Below, piece by piece: positions 34,459 to 43,605 of a stretch of DNA of 64,000 nucleotides. The stretch's first letter is position 1; every line of letters starts with the position of its first letter. A program made the position numbers and the translations under genes. This stretch comes from Leifsonia sp. Root112D2 (GTDB taxonomy: Bacteria; Actinomycetota; Actinomycetes; Actinomycetales; Microbacteriaceae): contig NZ_LMCU01000001.1 of the NCBI RefSeq assembly GCF_001424905.1, positions 737,480 through 801,479 of the forward strand, read 5' to 3'. The notes under the pieces are model-generated. The model worked only from the letters and a program-made list of their open reading frames with translations. It had not been told where the DNA came from and searched no databases.

Positions 34459-35673
34459 GTGCGAAAGCTTGGCATCGCTCTGGTGGGAGCGGGCTTCATG
34501 GGCACTCGTCACATTCACGGGTACGCGGCGCTCCACGCGGCCGGAATAGCGAAGGCCGACGTTGTAGCGATTCTCGATCTCGACCGGGGAGTGGCGGAGC
34601 GCGCAGCTGACGAGGCGGAGCAGCTGCTCGGCAGGCGGCCAGCGGTGTACACCGAGTTGGCGGAGCTGCTCCGCGATCCGGCGGTCGAAGCCGTCGACAT
34701 CGTCACCGACCCCCGAACCCACCATTCCATTGCGATTGCGGCGATGGAGGCCGGGCGCCACGTTCTGTGTGAGAAGCCGCTGGCGCTCACGATCCGCACC
34801 GCCAGGGCGATGATCGATGCTGCCGAGCGCACGGGCACCATCCTGGCAACCGGCGAGAACTATCGGCGCGGCGGCGCGAACCGTCTCGCCCGCGCCGTGC
34901 TCGATGCCGGACTTCTCGGCACCGTTCATCTCATGCGCGAGGTGCGCATCGGGGGCGACAGCACAGTCATCATCAGCAAGTGGCGTCACATGAAGGCGAG
35001 CGGCGCGATAGGGCTCGACATGGCCATCCACTATGCGGACATCATCGAGTATCTGCTCGGTCCTGTCGAGCGGGTGTGGGGGCGGGGCATCATTGCAGAG
35101 CCGCTGCGCTACCCGGCTGACGGCAGCGATGCGATAGTGCCGGATGGCGAAGACTCGATCATCGCCTCGATGCGCACGCGTTCGGATGTCGATGTGCAGC
35201 TCGCGTATCTGCCTTCCGGCCCCGGCACCCGCTTCAGCGAGCGCACCGTGCACGGCACCGAGGGCTCGATGTCGATCCCGCCCGACCGCACCGACGGCGA
35301 CGTCGTCGTCACGCTGGGAGACCGGGTGCTCAGCGGGCCGGAACTCGTCGAGGCCGTCGGCGATCACCTGCAGCTCTCGCCGGCGACCGTCGCGGTTCTC
35401 GGCCCGGACGGAACCGGCGGCAAGGGCGCATCCTGGTCGGTCGTCGACTCCGGCTACCTCGCCGTGGAGATCGACGACTTCGCCGATGCTGTGCTGTCAT
35501 CTCGTCAACCGGAGGTCGATGGAACAGGCGGCATTCGCGCCCTCGCGGTGGTGCTCGCTGTCTTGGAATCGGGCGTGAGCGGGCGCGAAGTCACGGTCGA
35601 CGAGGTGCTCGATGGCACGGTGCACGCCTATCAGGACTCCATCGATGCGACGCTGGCGGCGAGTTCACGATGA
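34459..35673 (+). CDS. Gfo/Idh/MocA-family oxidoreductase
   Basis: 404 residues from a GTG with GAGGAGG just upstream. The NAD(P)-binding motif is VGAGFMG (8-14) and the EKPLAL motif is near residue 110. The C-terminal beta-sheet domain is normal. Members oxidise or reduce sugar hydroxyls or act on glycosides through 3-keto intermediates. The gene follows a LacI-type operator and overlaps the next gene (VOC protein) by four bases, so it starts an operon-internal unit. Confidence 0.82.
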   Translation: MRKLGIALVGAGFMGTRHIHGYAALHAAGIAKADVVAILDLDRGVAERAADEAEQLLGRRPAVYTELAELLRDPAVEAVDIVTDPRTHHSIAIAAMEAGRHVLCEKPLALTIRTARAMIDAAERTGTILATGENYRRGGANRLARAVLDAGLLGTVHLMREVRIGGDSTVIISKWRHMKASGAIGLDMAIHYADIIEYLLGPVERVWGRGIIAEPLRYPADGSDAIVPDGEDSIIASMRTRSDVDVQLAYLPSGPGTRFSERTVHGTEGSMSIPPDRTDGDVVVTLGDRVLSGPELVEAVGDHLQLSPATVAVLGPDGTGGKGASWSVVDSGYLAVEIDDFADAVLSSRQPEVDGTGGIRALAVVLAVLESGVSGREVTVDEVLDGTVHAYQDSIDATLAASSR

Positions 35674-36179
35674 CCGCGTTGCCGACAGGTCCACTCTCGC
35701 TTGGGCAGCCCCTGCGCTTTCACCAGACCGCCTTCGTCGTGCGCGATCTCGACGCCGCCGTGCGTCAGTGGGCGGATGAACTCGGCATCGGCCCCTGGAG
35801 CGTGTTCACGATGCGTCCCCCGCAGTTGCACGACACCGTGTATCACGGCGAGTCGGTGCCCTTCGGCATCCGGCACGCGCTGGCGTGGAGCGGCGAGGTT
35901 CAGTTCGAACTCGTCGAACCACTCGAGGGCCCCAGTATCTTCGCCGACCAGCTCGAATCGATCGGCGAAGGCCCCAACCACATCGGGGTGGTCGTCGAGG
36001 ATCACGCCGCCGCGAGCGCAAACGTCTTCGAGCGCGGCTTCGTGCCGCTGCAGAGCGCACGATTCGGCGCAAGCGAAGACGGGCTGTTCGCCTACTTTCA
36101 GCCGCCGGGCATCTCCACCATCGTCGAACTCATCCACCCGCCGAGCGTGCGCTTCGCACCCGATTACATCTACCCGTAA
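35670..36179 (+). CDS. VOC-superfamily protein (glyoxalase/dioxygenase fold)
   Basis: 169 residues with two beta-alpha-beta-beta-beta modules. The first starts FHQTAFVVRDLDAAVRQW and the second NHIGVVVEDHAAAS. Candidate metal ligands are the His of FHQ (about residue 13), His of NHIG (about 109) and Glu of TIVELIHP (about 155), a spacing seen in methylmalonyl-CoA-epimerase-like and lactoylglutathione-lyase-like proteins. It could isomerise or lyse a pathway intermediate. The function cannot be assigned from sequence. Confidence 0.78.
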   Translation: MTALPTGPLSLGQPLRFHQTAFVVRDLDAAVRQWADELGIGPWSVFTMRPPQLHDTVYHGESVPFGIRHALAWSGEVQFELVEPLEGPSIFADQLESIGEGPNHIGVVVEDHAAASANVFERGFVPLQSARFGASEDGLFAYFQPPGISTIVELIHPPSVRFAPDYIYP

Positions 36180-36187
36180 GAGCTGAC

Positions 36188-37324
36188 ATGACCGAGTCAA
36201 TGTGCATCGCGCAGGTGGAGACCTTCGCCTCGAACACCTCCGTCTTCGTGCGCCTCACGACCGAATCCGGCCTGACCGGCATCGGCGAATCGACAGCCTT
36301 CGCGTTTCCCCTGGCCGTCGTCGAGGTCGTCAAGGCGCTCAGCGACTACCTGGTGGGAGCCGACGGCATGGATGTCGAGGCCCACTGGCTGCGCATGTAT
36401 CGTGCGCTGGGCTGGCGCGGCATCACCCTCGGCGGCGCAATCAGCGCGATAGACCAGGCCCTGTGGGACCTGCGCGGCAAGCGCTTTGAGGAGCCGGTGT
36501 GGCAGCTGCTCGGCGGCCGCTCACGCACCGGAGTTCGCGCCATGAAGGTCGTGCCGACCGGCACGACCGAGGAGGTCGTGGCCGGCGCACTCGCCGCCCA
36601 GAATGCCGGATACACGGCCATCAAGGTTCTGCTGTTCCAGCACGAGCACCACGGCATGCGGCACGCCGAGCGCACGGCAGACCTGGTGGCGCGCTTCGCC
36701 GCCATCCGCGACGCCGTCGGTGACCGGATGGATGTCGGCATCGAGCTGCACAGAAACATGCAGCCGGGCAATTCGATAGCTCTCATCACCGAACTCGCGA
36801 AATACCGGCCCCTCTTCGTCGAGGACCCGATCCCCCCGGACAGCGCCATAGCCTTCGGCGAGGTGTCGGCGAAAGTGACCGTTCCCATGGCCGCGGGAGA
36901 ACGCAACACCACAATCTACGAGTTCCGCGAATACATCGAGCACGCAGGCATCTCCTTCATCCGCCCGGATGTCGGCATCGCCGGCGGCTTCACCCACGTG
37001 CGCAAGATCTGCGCGATGGCCGAGGCGCACCACATGGGTGTGATCCCGCATTGCGTGCCATCCGGAGCCGTGGCGACAATGGCTCATGTGCATCTGGGCA
37101 TCACGATTCCCAACTGGGAAGTGCAGGAACACGTGGAGCAGAATGTGGAGCCCATCCGTTCGATGGTCGAGCAGATCACCCCGCTGATCGACGGCTATCT
37201 CTACCCCTTCGACGCTCCAGGGCTCGGCATGGCACTGAACGACGCGGCGCTCGAGGGCGCCCCGGTTGGAGTGTTCCCCATCGCACCCGCCCTGCGCGAG
37301 GACGGATCGGTGGCGTACCGATGA
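36188..37324 (+). CDS. Enolase-superfamily sugar-acid dehydratase (mandelate-racemase group)
   Basis: 378 residues. The capping domain lacks the first few strands compared with long members. In the barrel, GYTAIKVLLF, GIELHRNM (metal-ligand position as Glu rather than the more common Asp), LFVEDPIPPD, AAGERN and VIPHCVPSG (catalytic His) mark the superfamily. The pattern is closest to mannonate/galactonate-type dehydratases. The ATG is eight bases after the VOC gene stop. A role in dehydrating an aldonate derived from a deoxyhexose is plausible but unproven. Confidence 0.78.
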   Translation: MTESMCIAQVETFASNTSVFVRLTTESGLTGIGESTAFAFPLAVVEVVKALSDYLVGADGMDVEAHWLRMYRALGWRGITLGGAISAIDQALWDLRGKRFEEPVWQLLGGRSRTGVRAMKVVPTGTTEEVVAGALAAQNAGYTAIKVLLFQHEHHGMRHAERTADLVARFAAIRDAVGDRMDVGIELHRNMQPGNSIALITELAKYRPLFVEDPIPPDSAIAFGEVSAKVTVPMAAGERNTTIYEFREYIEHAGISFIRPDVGIAGGFTHVRKICAMAEAHHMGVIPHCVPSGAVATMAHVHLGITIPNWEVQEHVEQNVEPIRSMVEQITPLIDGYLYPFDAPGLGMALNDAALEGAPVGVFPIAPALREDGSVAYR

Positions 37325-38373
37325 CCAAACTCAGGGTGGGAATCGCCTGCAGCCCCGAGCTGCGCAACCACTATCTCGGCCCCGTCGACCTCGCCCGCCT
37401 CGACGCGATAGCCGAGGTCGGCATCGCCGACTTCGATGTGCCGGGCGACACCTGGGGCCAGATCGCGGTGGTGCCCGAGTTCGAGCAGCGCCTCGCCGCG
37501 TTCGCCGCCGACAAAGATGTTCTGCTCGTGTTCCACGGAGCTCCGCGTGTGACGGAGCGGGTATTCGCCGCGGCACCGAAACTCAGGATCGTCGGCGACA
37601 TCGAGGGCGACCGATTCGCCGGCCGCATCGACGTGGCCGCCGCCCACGCCGCCGGGGTGCTCGTTGTGGACACGACCCACGCCTCGTCGTGGCCCGTCGC
37701 CGAGTGGGCGCTGGCCCTCATGCTGATCGGACTGCGCCAGAACGCCCGCTTTCGCCAGATCATCGCGGGGCAGTACATGAGCCAGCAGGACTATCGGGCC
37801 CGCCCGCCCGGCCGCGAGCTGACCGGCAAGACGGTCGGACTCATCGGCTACGGGCATATCGGATGGCGGTTGCGCGAGTTTCTGATTCCCTTCCAGTGCC
37901 CGATCATCGCGCACGACCCATACGCACCCCGTGAACTCGCCGACGCACAGGGCGTCGACTTCGCCTCGCTGGCGACGGTGATGGGATGCGATGTGGTGGT
38001 CTGCCTTGCTCCGGCGACAGCGCAGACCACCGGCATGGTCGGTGAGGCGGAACTGGCCCTGTTGCGTGAGGACGCGGTCTTCGTCAACGTGTCCCGCGGC
38101 ACCGTCGTCGACGTCGACGCGCTCATCGCGCGCGCGGAGCGCGGCGACGCCTGGTTCGGGCTCGACGCACACGACCCCGAGCCGATTGCCGTGGGCTCGC
38201 CCCTGCGCGGTATGTCGAATGTATTCCTCTCGCCGCATATAGCCGGAGTCACCGCCGAGGCGCAGCCCCGCTTCTTCGCCCTCATGGTCGATGAGTTGCT
38301 GCGTTTCGCCTCCGGTCTGGAACCGCGCGCGCAGATCACCGATCGGGTCGTAGCGGGCCGGGGAGGCAGCTGA
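37321..38373 (+). CDS. D-isomer-specific 2-hydroxyacid dehydrogenase
   Basis: 350 residues. The NAD-binding domain carries GLIGYGHIGWRL (about 178-189). The catalytic Arg lies in NVSRGTVVD (about 258-266), and the His in LSPHIAGVT (about 304). The N-terminal and C-terminal parts form the substrate domain. The gene overlaps the dehydratase gene by four bases and precedes an amidohydrolase by one base, so it belongs firmly to the same pathway. It would interconvert a 2-keto acid and 2-hydroxy acid with NAD(P)H. Confidence 0.85.
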   Translation: MTKLRVGIACSPELRNHYLGPVDLARLDAIAEVGIADFDVPGDTWGQIAVVPEFEQRLAAFAADKDVLLVFHGAPRVTERVFAAAPKLRIVGDIEGDRFAGRIDVAAAHAAGVLVVDTTHASSWPVAEWALALMLIGLRQNARFRQIIAGQYMSQQDYRARPPGRELTGKTVGLIGYGHIGWRLREFLIPFQCPIIAHDPYAPRELADAQGVDFASLATVMGCDVVVCLAPATAQTTGMVGEAELALLREDAVFVNVSRGTVVDVDALIARAERGDAWFGLDAHDPEPIAVGSPLRGMSNVFLSPHIAGVTAEAQPRFFALMVDELLRFASGLEPRAQITDRVVAGRGGS

Positions 38374-38374
38374 G

Positions 38375-39316
38375 ATGCTCTTCGACTCGCACTGCCACGC
38401 CTGGAGCCGCTGGCCGTATGACACCGCTGTGCCGGATGCGGAAAGCCGGGGAAGCATCGAGGCCCTGCTCTACGAGATGGATACGCACGGCGTCGAACGC
38501 GCGGCCGTCGTGTGCGCCCGTATCGGCGGCGGGCGCGGAGGTGACGGATTCGGCAACGACGACAACAACGAGTACGTCGCGCGATTCGCAGCGGCGCATC
38601 CGGACCGGATCACAGCCGTGCTCGACGTCGATTGCGTCTGGCGCCCCGAGCACCACAGCTCGGGTGCCGCCGGCCGGCTCATGGCCTCCGTCGAGCGCAG
38701 CAACGCCATCGCCTTCACCCACTACGTGAGCGCGCAGAACGACGGGTGGTTTCGCAGCGATGATGCCGGCGAGTTCTTCCGGGCGGCCGCCGATGCCGGC
38801 CTCATCGCGTCGCTGGCCGTCTCGGCACCCTGGTTCGACGATCTCCGATCCGTCGCGGCGGCGAACCCCACCCTGCCGATCCTGATCCACCACCTGGGGC
38901 AACCGTCGTCGAGCGCTGAACTCGACGGGCTGCTCGCGCTCGCCGCGATGCCGAACATCGGCGTGAAGGCCTCCGGCTTCAACTACAACGCGAGCAGGAA
39001 CTGGGACTTTCCCTACCCGGAATCGCAGGCGATCTTCCGTTCGATCGTCGACGGTTTCGGAGCAGAACGGTTGTACTGGGGCAGCGATTTTCCCGCCTCG
39101 CGCGACCAGCTCAGCTACCGGCAGTCGATCGAGGTTGTGCGCTCGCACGCAGACTTTCTCGAGCCAGACCAGCTCACCGGCATCCTGGGCGGCAATCTCG
39201 CTGCGCTCATCGCGCAACCCCGGCTGGCCACGCGGCCCCCCACCACAGACACGGCCACAAACACGAGCACAGACCCGACCGCAACAACCCCCAACAGGAA
39301 AGTGACAGAACCATGA
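38375..39316 (+). CDS. Amidohydrolase-2 family hydrolase (lactonase-like)
   Basis: 313 residues of the PF04909 TIM-barrel family. DSHCHAW (4-10) provides the first metal-ligand pair, ILIHHLGQP (about 168-176) the central His, and YWGSDFPASR (about 233-242) the Asp ligand. Relatives include L-fuconolactonase, L-rhamnonolactonase and 2-pyrone-4,6-dicarboxylate hydrolase. The C-terminal tail is rich in Thr and Pro. Next to a dehydratase and a FAH hydrolase, a sugar-lactonase role is a reasonable inference. Confidence 0.8.
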   Translation: MLFDSHCHAWSRWPYDTAVPDAESRGSIEALLYEMDTHGVERAAVVCARIGGGRGGDGFGNDDNNEYVARFAAAHPDRITAVLDVDCVWRPEHHSSGAAGRLMASVERSNAIAFTHYVSAQNDGWFRSDDAGEFFRAAADAGLIASLAVSAPWFDDLRSVAAANPTLPILIHHLGQPSSSAELDGLLALAAMPNIGVKASGFNYNASRNWDFPYPESQAIFRSIVDGFGAERLYWGSDFPASRDQLSYRQSIEVVRSHADFLEPDQLTGILGGNLAALIAQPRLATRPPTTDTATNTSTDPTATTPNRKVTEP

Positions 39317-39609
39317 CCTCAGCCCTGATCGCCCGTTACCACGTCGTCCCCGGAAACGCGGCACGGGTGGAAGACGCCCTGCGCGCCATGGCAGAACGCG
39401 TGAAGGCCGATGAACCGGCCTGCCTGATCTACAACGCGAACGTCGACCCGGACAACGAGAACCTCTACTGCCTCTACGAGGTGTACACCGACGAGGATGC
39501 CGTCGCAGCGCACCGCGAGACACCGCACTTCAAGGAGTTCATCGAGTCGATCATCGTGCCCGTGCTCGAGAAGCGGGAGCGTGAGCTGTACCGCCAGGTC
39601 ATCGGATGA
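39313..39609 (+). CDS. Putative quinol monooxygenase (ABM domain)
   Basis: 98 residues, the normal size of the dimeric ferredoxin-like ABM fold (PF03992). LIARYHVVPGNAARVEDAL starts the first strand and helix, CLYEVYTDEDAVAAHRETPHFKEF in sequence order (about 57-80) is the conserved second half. Such proteins are cofactor-free monooxygenases or isomerases; many act in aromatic or sugar clusters with uncertain roles. It overlaps both neighbours by four bases. Confidence 0.78.
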   Translation: MTSALIARYHVVPGNAARVEDALRAMAERVKADEPACLIYNANVDPDNENLYCLYEVYTDEDAVAAHRETPHFKEFIESIIVPVLEKRERELYRQVIG

Positions 39610-40628
39610 GACTCGTCTCCTTCGAGACAGCCGGCGACCAGGGTCGCAGCGCCCATCTGGGCGCGCTCGTCTCGGGCGATGCCGACGGCGGCGAGCTCAT
39701 CGATCTGACCGCCGCGACACGCGCGCTGCTCGCCTCCGAGGCGATAACGGCCGAGGGCGTGCATCGCATAGCGGATGCCCTGGTGCCGGCTTCCCTGCTC
39801 GGTCTCATCGAGGGTGGCGCCCGTTCGCGCGACCTGGCAGACCAGGCCGTGGCGGCGACGCTCGAGCGCGGCTGGGAGAGCGATGCCGGCGGAGCACGCA
39901 TCCGCTACGCCGCGAACGAGGTCACGCATCTGCCCGCCATCATGAACCCGCCCCTGCTGCGCGATTTCATGGCATTCGAGAAGCACCTCGTGAACGTCTT
40001 CCCCACGCTCGGACGGGAGATTCCGGAGGAGTGGTATCGCCGGCCGGTCTATTACAAGGGCAATCCCTCTGCCATCGGCGCCCACGGCCAGACCGTGGCC
40101 ATTCCGTCGTATGCCGATCGGCTGGATCTCGAGTTCGAGTTCGCCGCGATCGTGGGGCGTGCCGGGGTCGACATCGCCGAAGAGGATGCCCGTGCGCACA
40201 TCTTCGGTTACACCGTGTACAACGACTTCTCGGCCCGGGAGATTCAATCGGCCGAGATGACCGTGGGCCTCGGCCCCGCGAAGGGCAAGGACTTTCTCGC
40301 CGGGCACGTACTGGGCCCCGTGGTCGTGACAGCGGATGAACTGGGCGATCCATACGCCCTCGACATGGCCGCGCACATCAACGGCGAGCAGTGGACCAGC
40401 GGATCGACCTCCGACATGCACTGGCGCTTCGAGCAGATGATCGCCTATGCCTCCCGCGACGAACGGGTGCGGGCCGGCGAGGTCTTCGGCTCGGGCACCG
40501 TCGGTGACGGTTCGGGTGCCGAACAGGGCAAATGGCTCGAGGCCGGCGACGTCGTCGAGCTCAGCATCGAGGGAATCGGAACACTGCGCAATCGCGTCGT
40601 CGCGACGCGCGAGGCACACTGGGAGTGA
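39606..40628 (+). CDS. Fumarylacetoacetate hydrolase (FAH)-family hydrolase
   Basis: 340 residues with an N-terminal extension of about 130 and the FAH beta-roll. Metal ligands are in LDLEFEFAAIVG (Glu residues at about 177-179) and the catalytic region is YTVYNDFSAREIQ (about 202-214). RPVYYKGNPSAI is the substrate-loop signature. Members hydrolyse the C-C bond of beta-diketones, including 2,4-diketo-3-deoxy-rhamnonate and fuconate (giving pyruvate and lactate) and aromatic ring-cleavage products. Context fits the sugar-acid type, but the aromatic type is not excluded. Confidence 0.83.
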   Translation: MRLVSFETAGDQGRSAHLGALVSGDADGGELIDLTAATRALLASEAITAEGVHRIADALVPASLLGLIEGGARSRDLADQAVAATLERGWESDAGGARIRYAANEVTHLPAIMNPPLLRDFMAFEKHLVNVFPTLGREIPEEWYRRPVYYKGNPSAIGAHGQTVAIPSYADRLDLEFEFAAIVGRAGVDIAEEDARAHIFGYTVYNDFSAREIQSAEMTVGLGPAKGKDFLAGHVLGPVVVTADELGDPYALDMAAHINGEQWTSGSTSDMHWRFEQMIAYASRDERVRAGEVFGSGTVGDGSGAEQGKWLEAGDVVELSIEGIGTLRNRVVATREAHWE

Positions 40629-40667
40629 GAGCCCACCACCGAACGAGAACGCAAGAAGAGAGACATC

Positions 40668-42083
40668 ATGAGCATCGACACCGCAGCCACCGCGCACAAG
40701 GCGTCCGGCGAACTGCACGCCGTCGTCGATCCGAGCGACGGCTCGACCATCGAGCAGATTCCCGTTTCGAGCGAGGCCGATTGCGATGCGGCCGTCGAGA
40801 GCGCAGCGGCCGCCTTCCCTGCGTTCGCGGCCTCGTCGCCACGCGCTCGGGGAGAGATGCTGCGCAAGGCATATGAGCTGATGACCGCCGAAAGCGAGCA
40901 GTTCGCGCGCCTGGTCTCACGCGAGAACGGCAAGATCCTGGCCGACGCGCGCGCCGAAGTGGCCTACGCGGCGGAGTTCTTCCGCTGGTTCTCCGAGGAG
41001 GCTGTGCGAGTCGCAGGCGACTTCCGGCTGGCGCCCAACGGCGACAAGACCATCGTCGTCACGCACGAGCCCGTCGGGGTTTCCCTGCTCATCACACCCT
41101 GGAATTTTCCGGCGGCGATGGCCACCCGCAAGATCGGCCCGGCGATCGCGGCCGGCTGCACGGTCATCCTGAAGCCGGCGATGGAGACGCCGCTGACGGC
41201 GCTCGCCATCGTCGATCTGCTCGCGCGAGCCGGTGTCCCCGATGGGGTTGTCACGATAGTGACGCCGTCGCCGGCGGGGCCGGCGGTGTCCCGGATGCTG
41301 CGCGACTCCCGGGTGCGCAACCTCTCCTTCACCGGCTCCACCGAGGTCGGCAGACTGCTGCTGAAGCAGGCTTCCGACAGGGTCATCCGCACGTCGATGG
41401 AGCTCGGCGGCAATGCACCGTTCATCGTGCTCGACGATGCCGATCTCGACGAGGCCGTCGACGGGGCGATGGTGGCGAAGCTTCGCAACGGCGGTGCGGC
41501 CTGCACCGCCGCCAACCGGTTCTACGTCTCACGGCCGATCGCCGCGGAGTTCTCCGAACGCCTGAGCGAGAGGATGTCGGCGCTACTCATGGCGCCCGGA
41601 CTGACGGAGGGTGCGGGCCTGGGTGCCAGCGTGTCGATGGGCGAGCGGGACAAGATCGCGGAGCTTGTGGACGCATCCGTCGCCGCCGGTGCACAGCTGC
41701 TCACCGGCGGCGCCACACCCGACGGTCCTGGGGCGTTCTATCCGGCGACCGTGCTGAGGCTCGATCGCGACAACCCGATTCTGGCGCAGGAGATCTTCGG
41801 CCCTGTGGCGCCGGTGGTGACCGTGGACTCGGATGACGAGGCGATAGCCCTGGCGAACGCCTCTGAGTTCGGGCTCATCTCCTACGTCTTCTCGGGCCAG
41901 CTCGCGCGAGCGATGCGGGTGGCACGATCTCTCGAGTCGGGCATGGTGGCGATCAACAAGGGCGTCATCTCCGATCCGGCCGCGCCGTTCGGCGGCTACA
42001 AGCAAAGCGGGCTGGGACGCGAGGGCGGATTTGCCGGAATCCACGAGTTCCTCGAGAGCAAATACATCGGCGTCGACATCTGA
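40668..42083 (+). CDS. NAD(P)-dependent aldehyde dehydrogenase (succinate-semialdehyde/lactaldehyde type)
   Basis: 471 residues. The general-base Glu is in MELGGNAP (Glu245) and the catalytic Cys in GGAACTAANRF (Cys279). PWNFPAAMATRKIGPA and the C-terminal GGYKQSGLGREGG are typical of the GabD/AldA group. AGAAGAGAG precedes the ATG. It is the last gene of the long operon, before a short hairpin. It could oxidise lactaldehyde, glycolaldehyde or another semialdehyde formed by the pathway. Confidence 0.87.
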   Translation: MSIDTAATAHKASGELHAVVDPSDGSTIEQIPVSSEADCDAAVESAAAAFPAFAASSPRARGEMLRKAYELMTAESEQFARLVSRENGKILADARAEVAYAAEFFRWFSEEAVRVAGDFRLAPNGDKTIVVTHEPVGVSLLITPWNFPAAMATRKIGPAIAAGCTVILKPAMETPLTALAIVDLLARAGVPDGVVTIVTPSPAGPAVSRMLRDSRVRNLSFTGSTEVGRLLLKQASDRVIRTSMELGGNAPFIVLDDADLDEAVDGAMVAKLRNGGAACTAANRFYVSRPIAAEFSERLSERMSALLMAPGLTEGAGLGASVSMGERDKIAELVDASVAAGAQLLTGGATPDGPGAFYPATVLRLDRDNPILAQEIFGPVAPVVTVDSDDEAIALANASEFGLISYVFSGQLARAMRVARSLESGMVAINKGVISDPAAPFGGYKQSGLGREGGFAGIHEFLESKYIGVDI

Positions 42084-42098
42084 CGGTCGCCGACCGTC
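42082..42098 (+). terminator. Short hairpin after the aldehyde dehydrogenase gene
   Basis: GACGGTC and GACCGTC form a perfect 7-bp stem around the loop GCC, beginning within the stop codon. There is no T-run, so it is at most a weak terminator. Confidence 0.35.
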
Positions 42099-42170
42099 GG
42101 GCAATCGTGATCTGAAAGCCGCGATTTCCCATTGACATCGGAAGGGAGCAATGTCACACTCGGTACATTC

Positions 42171-42182
42171 TGAAACGTATCA
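42171..42182. promoter_or_regulatory. LacI-type operator, site c
   Basis: TGAAACGTATCA, the same 12-mer as site a read on the other strand. A TTGACA lies upstream at 42132-42137 with a poor -10 (CACACT, 42155-42160) after 17 bases, so the operator would lie just past the start of transcription of the second importer. Confidence 0.7.
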
Positions 42183-42287
42183 GAATGCACCGAACCACCG
42201 AGCCACACCGCTCGGGAAAGGAATCCACTGGGATTCCATCTGCAATTACATCGACACAACCGAACGACAAATGGAAGGGTTGACATC

Positions 42288-43598
42288 GTGGTCACCAAAA
42301 AACGCCTCATCACCCGGATCGCAGCAGTGTCCGTCGCGGCGCTGCTCACAGCGAGTTTCGCCGCGTGCACCAGCAGCAATGGAAGCAGCGGTGGCACAGA
42401 CGCCAAAGCGGGCAAGAACATCCTGATCGGCATGAACTCGGGCCTGGTTCCGCAGTTCGAGCGGTATGCGAAGGAGTTCGAGAAGACCCACAAGGGCTTC
42501 AAGGTCACCGTGAAGGCGGTGCCAGACGCTCAGCCGGAATACATCCAGCAGCTCGTCACCCAGGGACTCAGCAAGTCCCTGCCCGACATCATCTTCAACT
42601 ACGACACGCTGAACCAGACGCTCAACGCGAACCACCTGCTCTACGACATCAAGCCGTGGCTCGATGAGGGTCACGACGGACTCAAGGCTTCCGCCTTCAT
42701 TCCGGCCTTCCTCGACCAGTACAAGGTGGGCAAAACCATCACCGGCCTCCCGGTGAGTGCAGATACCAGCGTCGTCACCGTGCACACGGCGCTCTTCGAG
42801 AAGTACGGCGTTCCCGTTCCGACGGCCGACTGGACCACCGACGACATGTACGCCGCGGCGAAGGCGATCACCGAGAAGTCCGGCGGAAAGGTGTACGGCA
42901 TCAAGACGCCGATCGGCGACGGCAGCGCCGTCTTCACCTTCTACCCGACACTGGTCGCCTACGGGAGCAACCTCTACGACCCCGACACGAAGAAGTTCAT
43001 CTTCGCGAACGAGGGCGGCCTCAAGGCCTGGAAGGAAGTCCTTCTCCCGTACACGGAGAAGTTCGGCACGCCGTACTCGCTTGCGACCAACAACACCCTG
43101 TTCGAGAGCAACCAGGATGCGATGGGAGTCGGCTCAACGGCCGGCGTCGCGGGTCTGCGGGTGAAGATGAAGGACGCCTGGGATGTTCTTCCTGCACCGA
43201 CGGTGAACGGCAAGTCGGGCACCGGCGGTGGTTCATACTCGCTCTCCATCAGCGCGAAGTCGGACAACAAAGAGGGCGCATACCAGTTCATGGCGTGGTT
43301 CTACTCGACCGATGGCGGCCTGAAGGCCGCACAGCCCGACGGCGTCATCCCCCCCACCAAGGAGGGCATCGACAGCGGCGCCTGGCTGACCGAGGCACCC
43401 CCGGTTCCGCCGAGCTTCGTCGCGACCATCAAGGCATCCGTTCCGAAGGCCATCCTGCCGAACACCATCCCGGATGACGTGCAGCCGAAGGTCGTGCCCG
43501 CCCTGCAGACCGCACTCCAGCAGGTGGTGCTCAAGGGCGTGTCGATTGAGAAGGCGTACACGGCCGCGCAGGACCAGCTGAACGCTCTGCTGAAGTAG
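42288..43598 (+). CDS. Sugar-binding lipoprotein of ABC importer (rhamnoside cluster)
   Basis: 436 residues from a GTG start with AAGGG upstream. The signal peptide ends in a lipobox-like SFAAC (Cys27). The mature domain (NILIGMNSGLVPQFERYAKEFE in order) is a family 1 binding protein. It is followed by two permeases and the second GH78 rhamnosidase, so a rhamnose-containing oligosaccharide or small glycoside is the likely cargo. The operator at 42171 puts it under LacI control. Confidence 0.87.
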   Translation: MVTKKRLITRIAAVSVAALLTASFAACTSSNGSSGGTDAKAGKNILIGMNSGLVPQFERYAKEFEKTHKGFKVTVKAVPDAQPEYIQQLVTQGLSKSLPDIIFNYDTLNQTLNANHLLYDIKPWLDEGHDGLKASAFIPAFLDQYKVGKTITGLPVSADTSVVTVHTALFEKYGVPVPTADWTTDDMYAAAKAITEKSGGKVYGIKTPIGDGSAVFTFYPTLVAYGSNLYDPDTKKFIFANEGGLKAWKEVLLPYTEKFGTPYSLATNNTLFESNQDAMGVGSTAGVAGLRVKMKDAWDVLPAPTVNGKSGTGGGSYSLSISAKSDNKEGAYQFMAWFYSTDGGLKAAQPDGVIPPTKEGIDSGAWLTEAPPVPPSFVATIKASVPKAILPNTIPDDVQPKVVPALQTALQQVVLKGVSIEKAYTAAQDQLNALLK

Positions 43599-43605
43599 GA
43601 GCATC

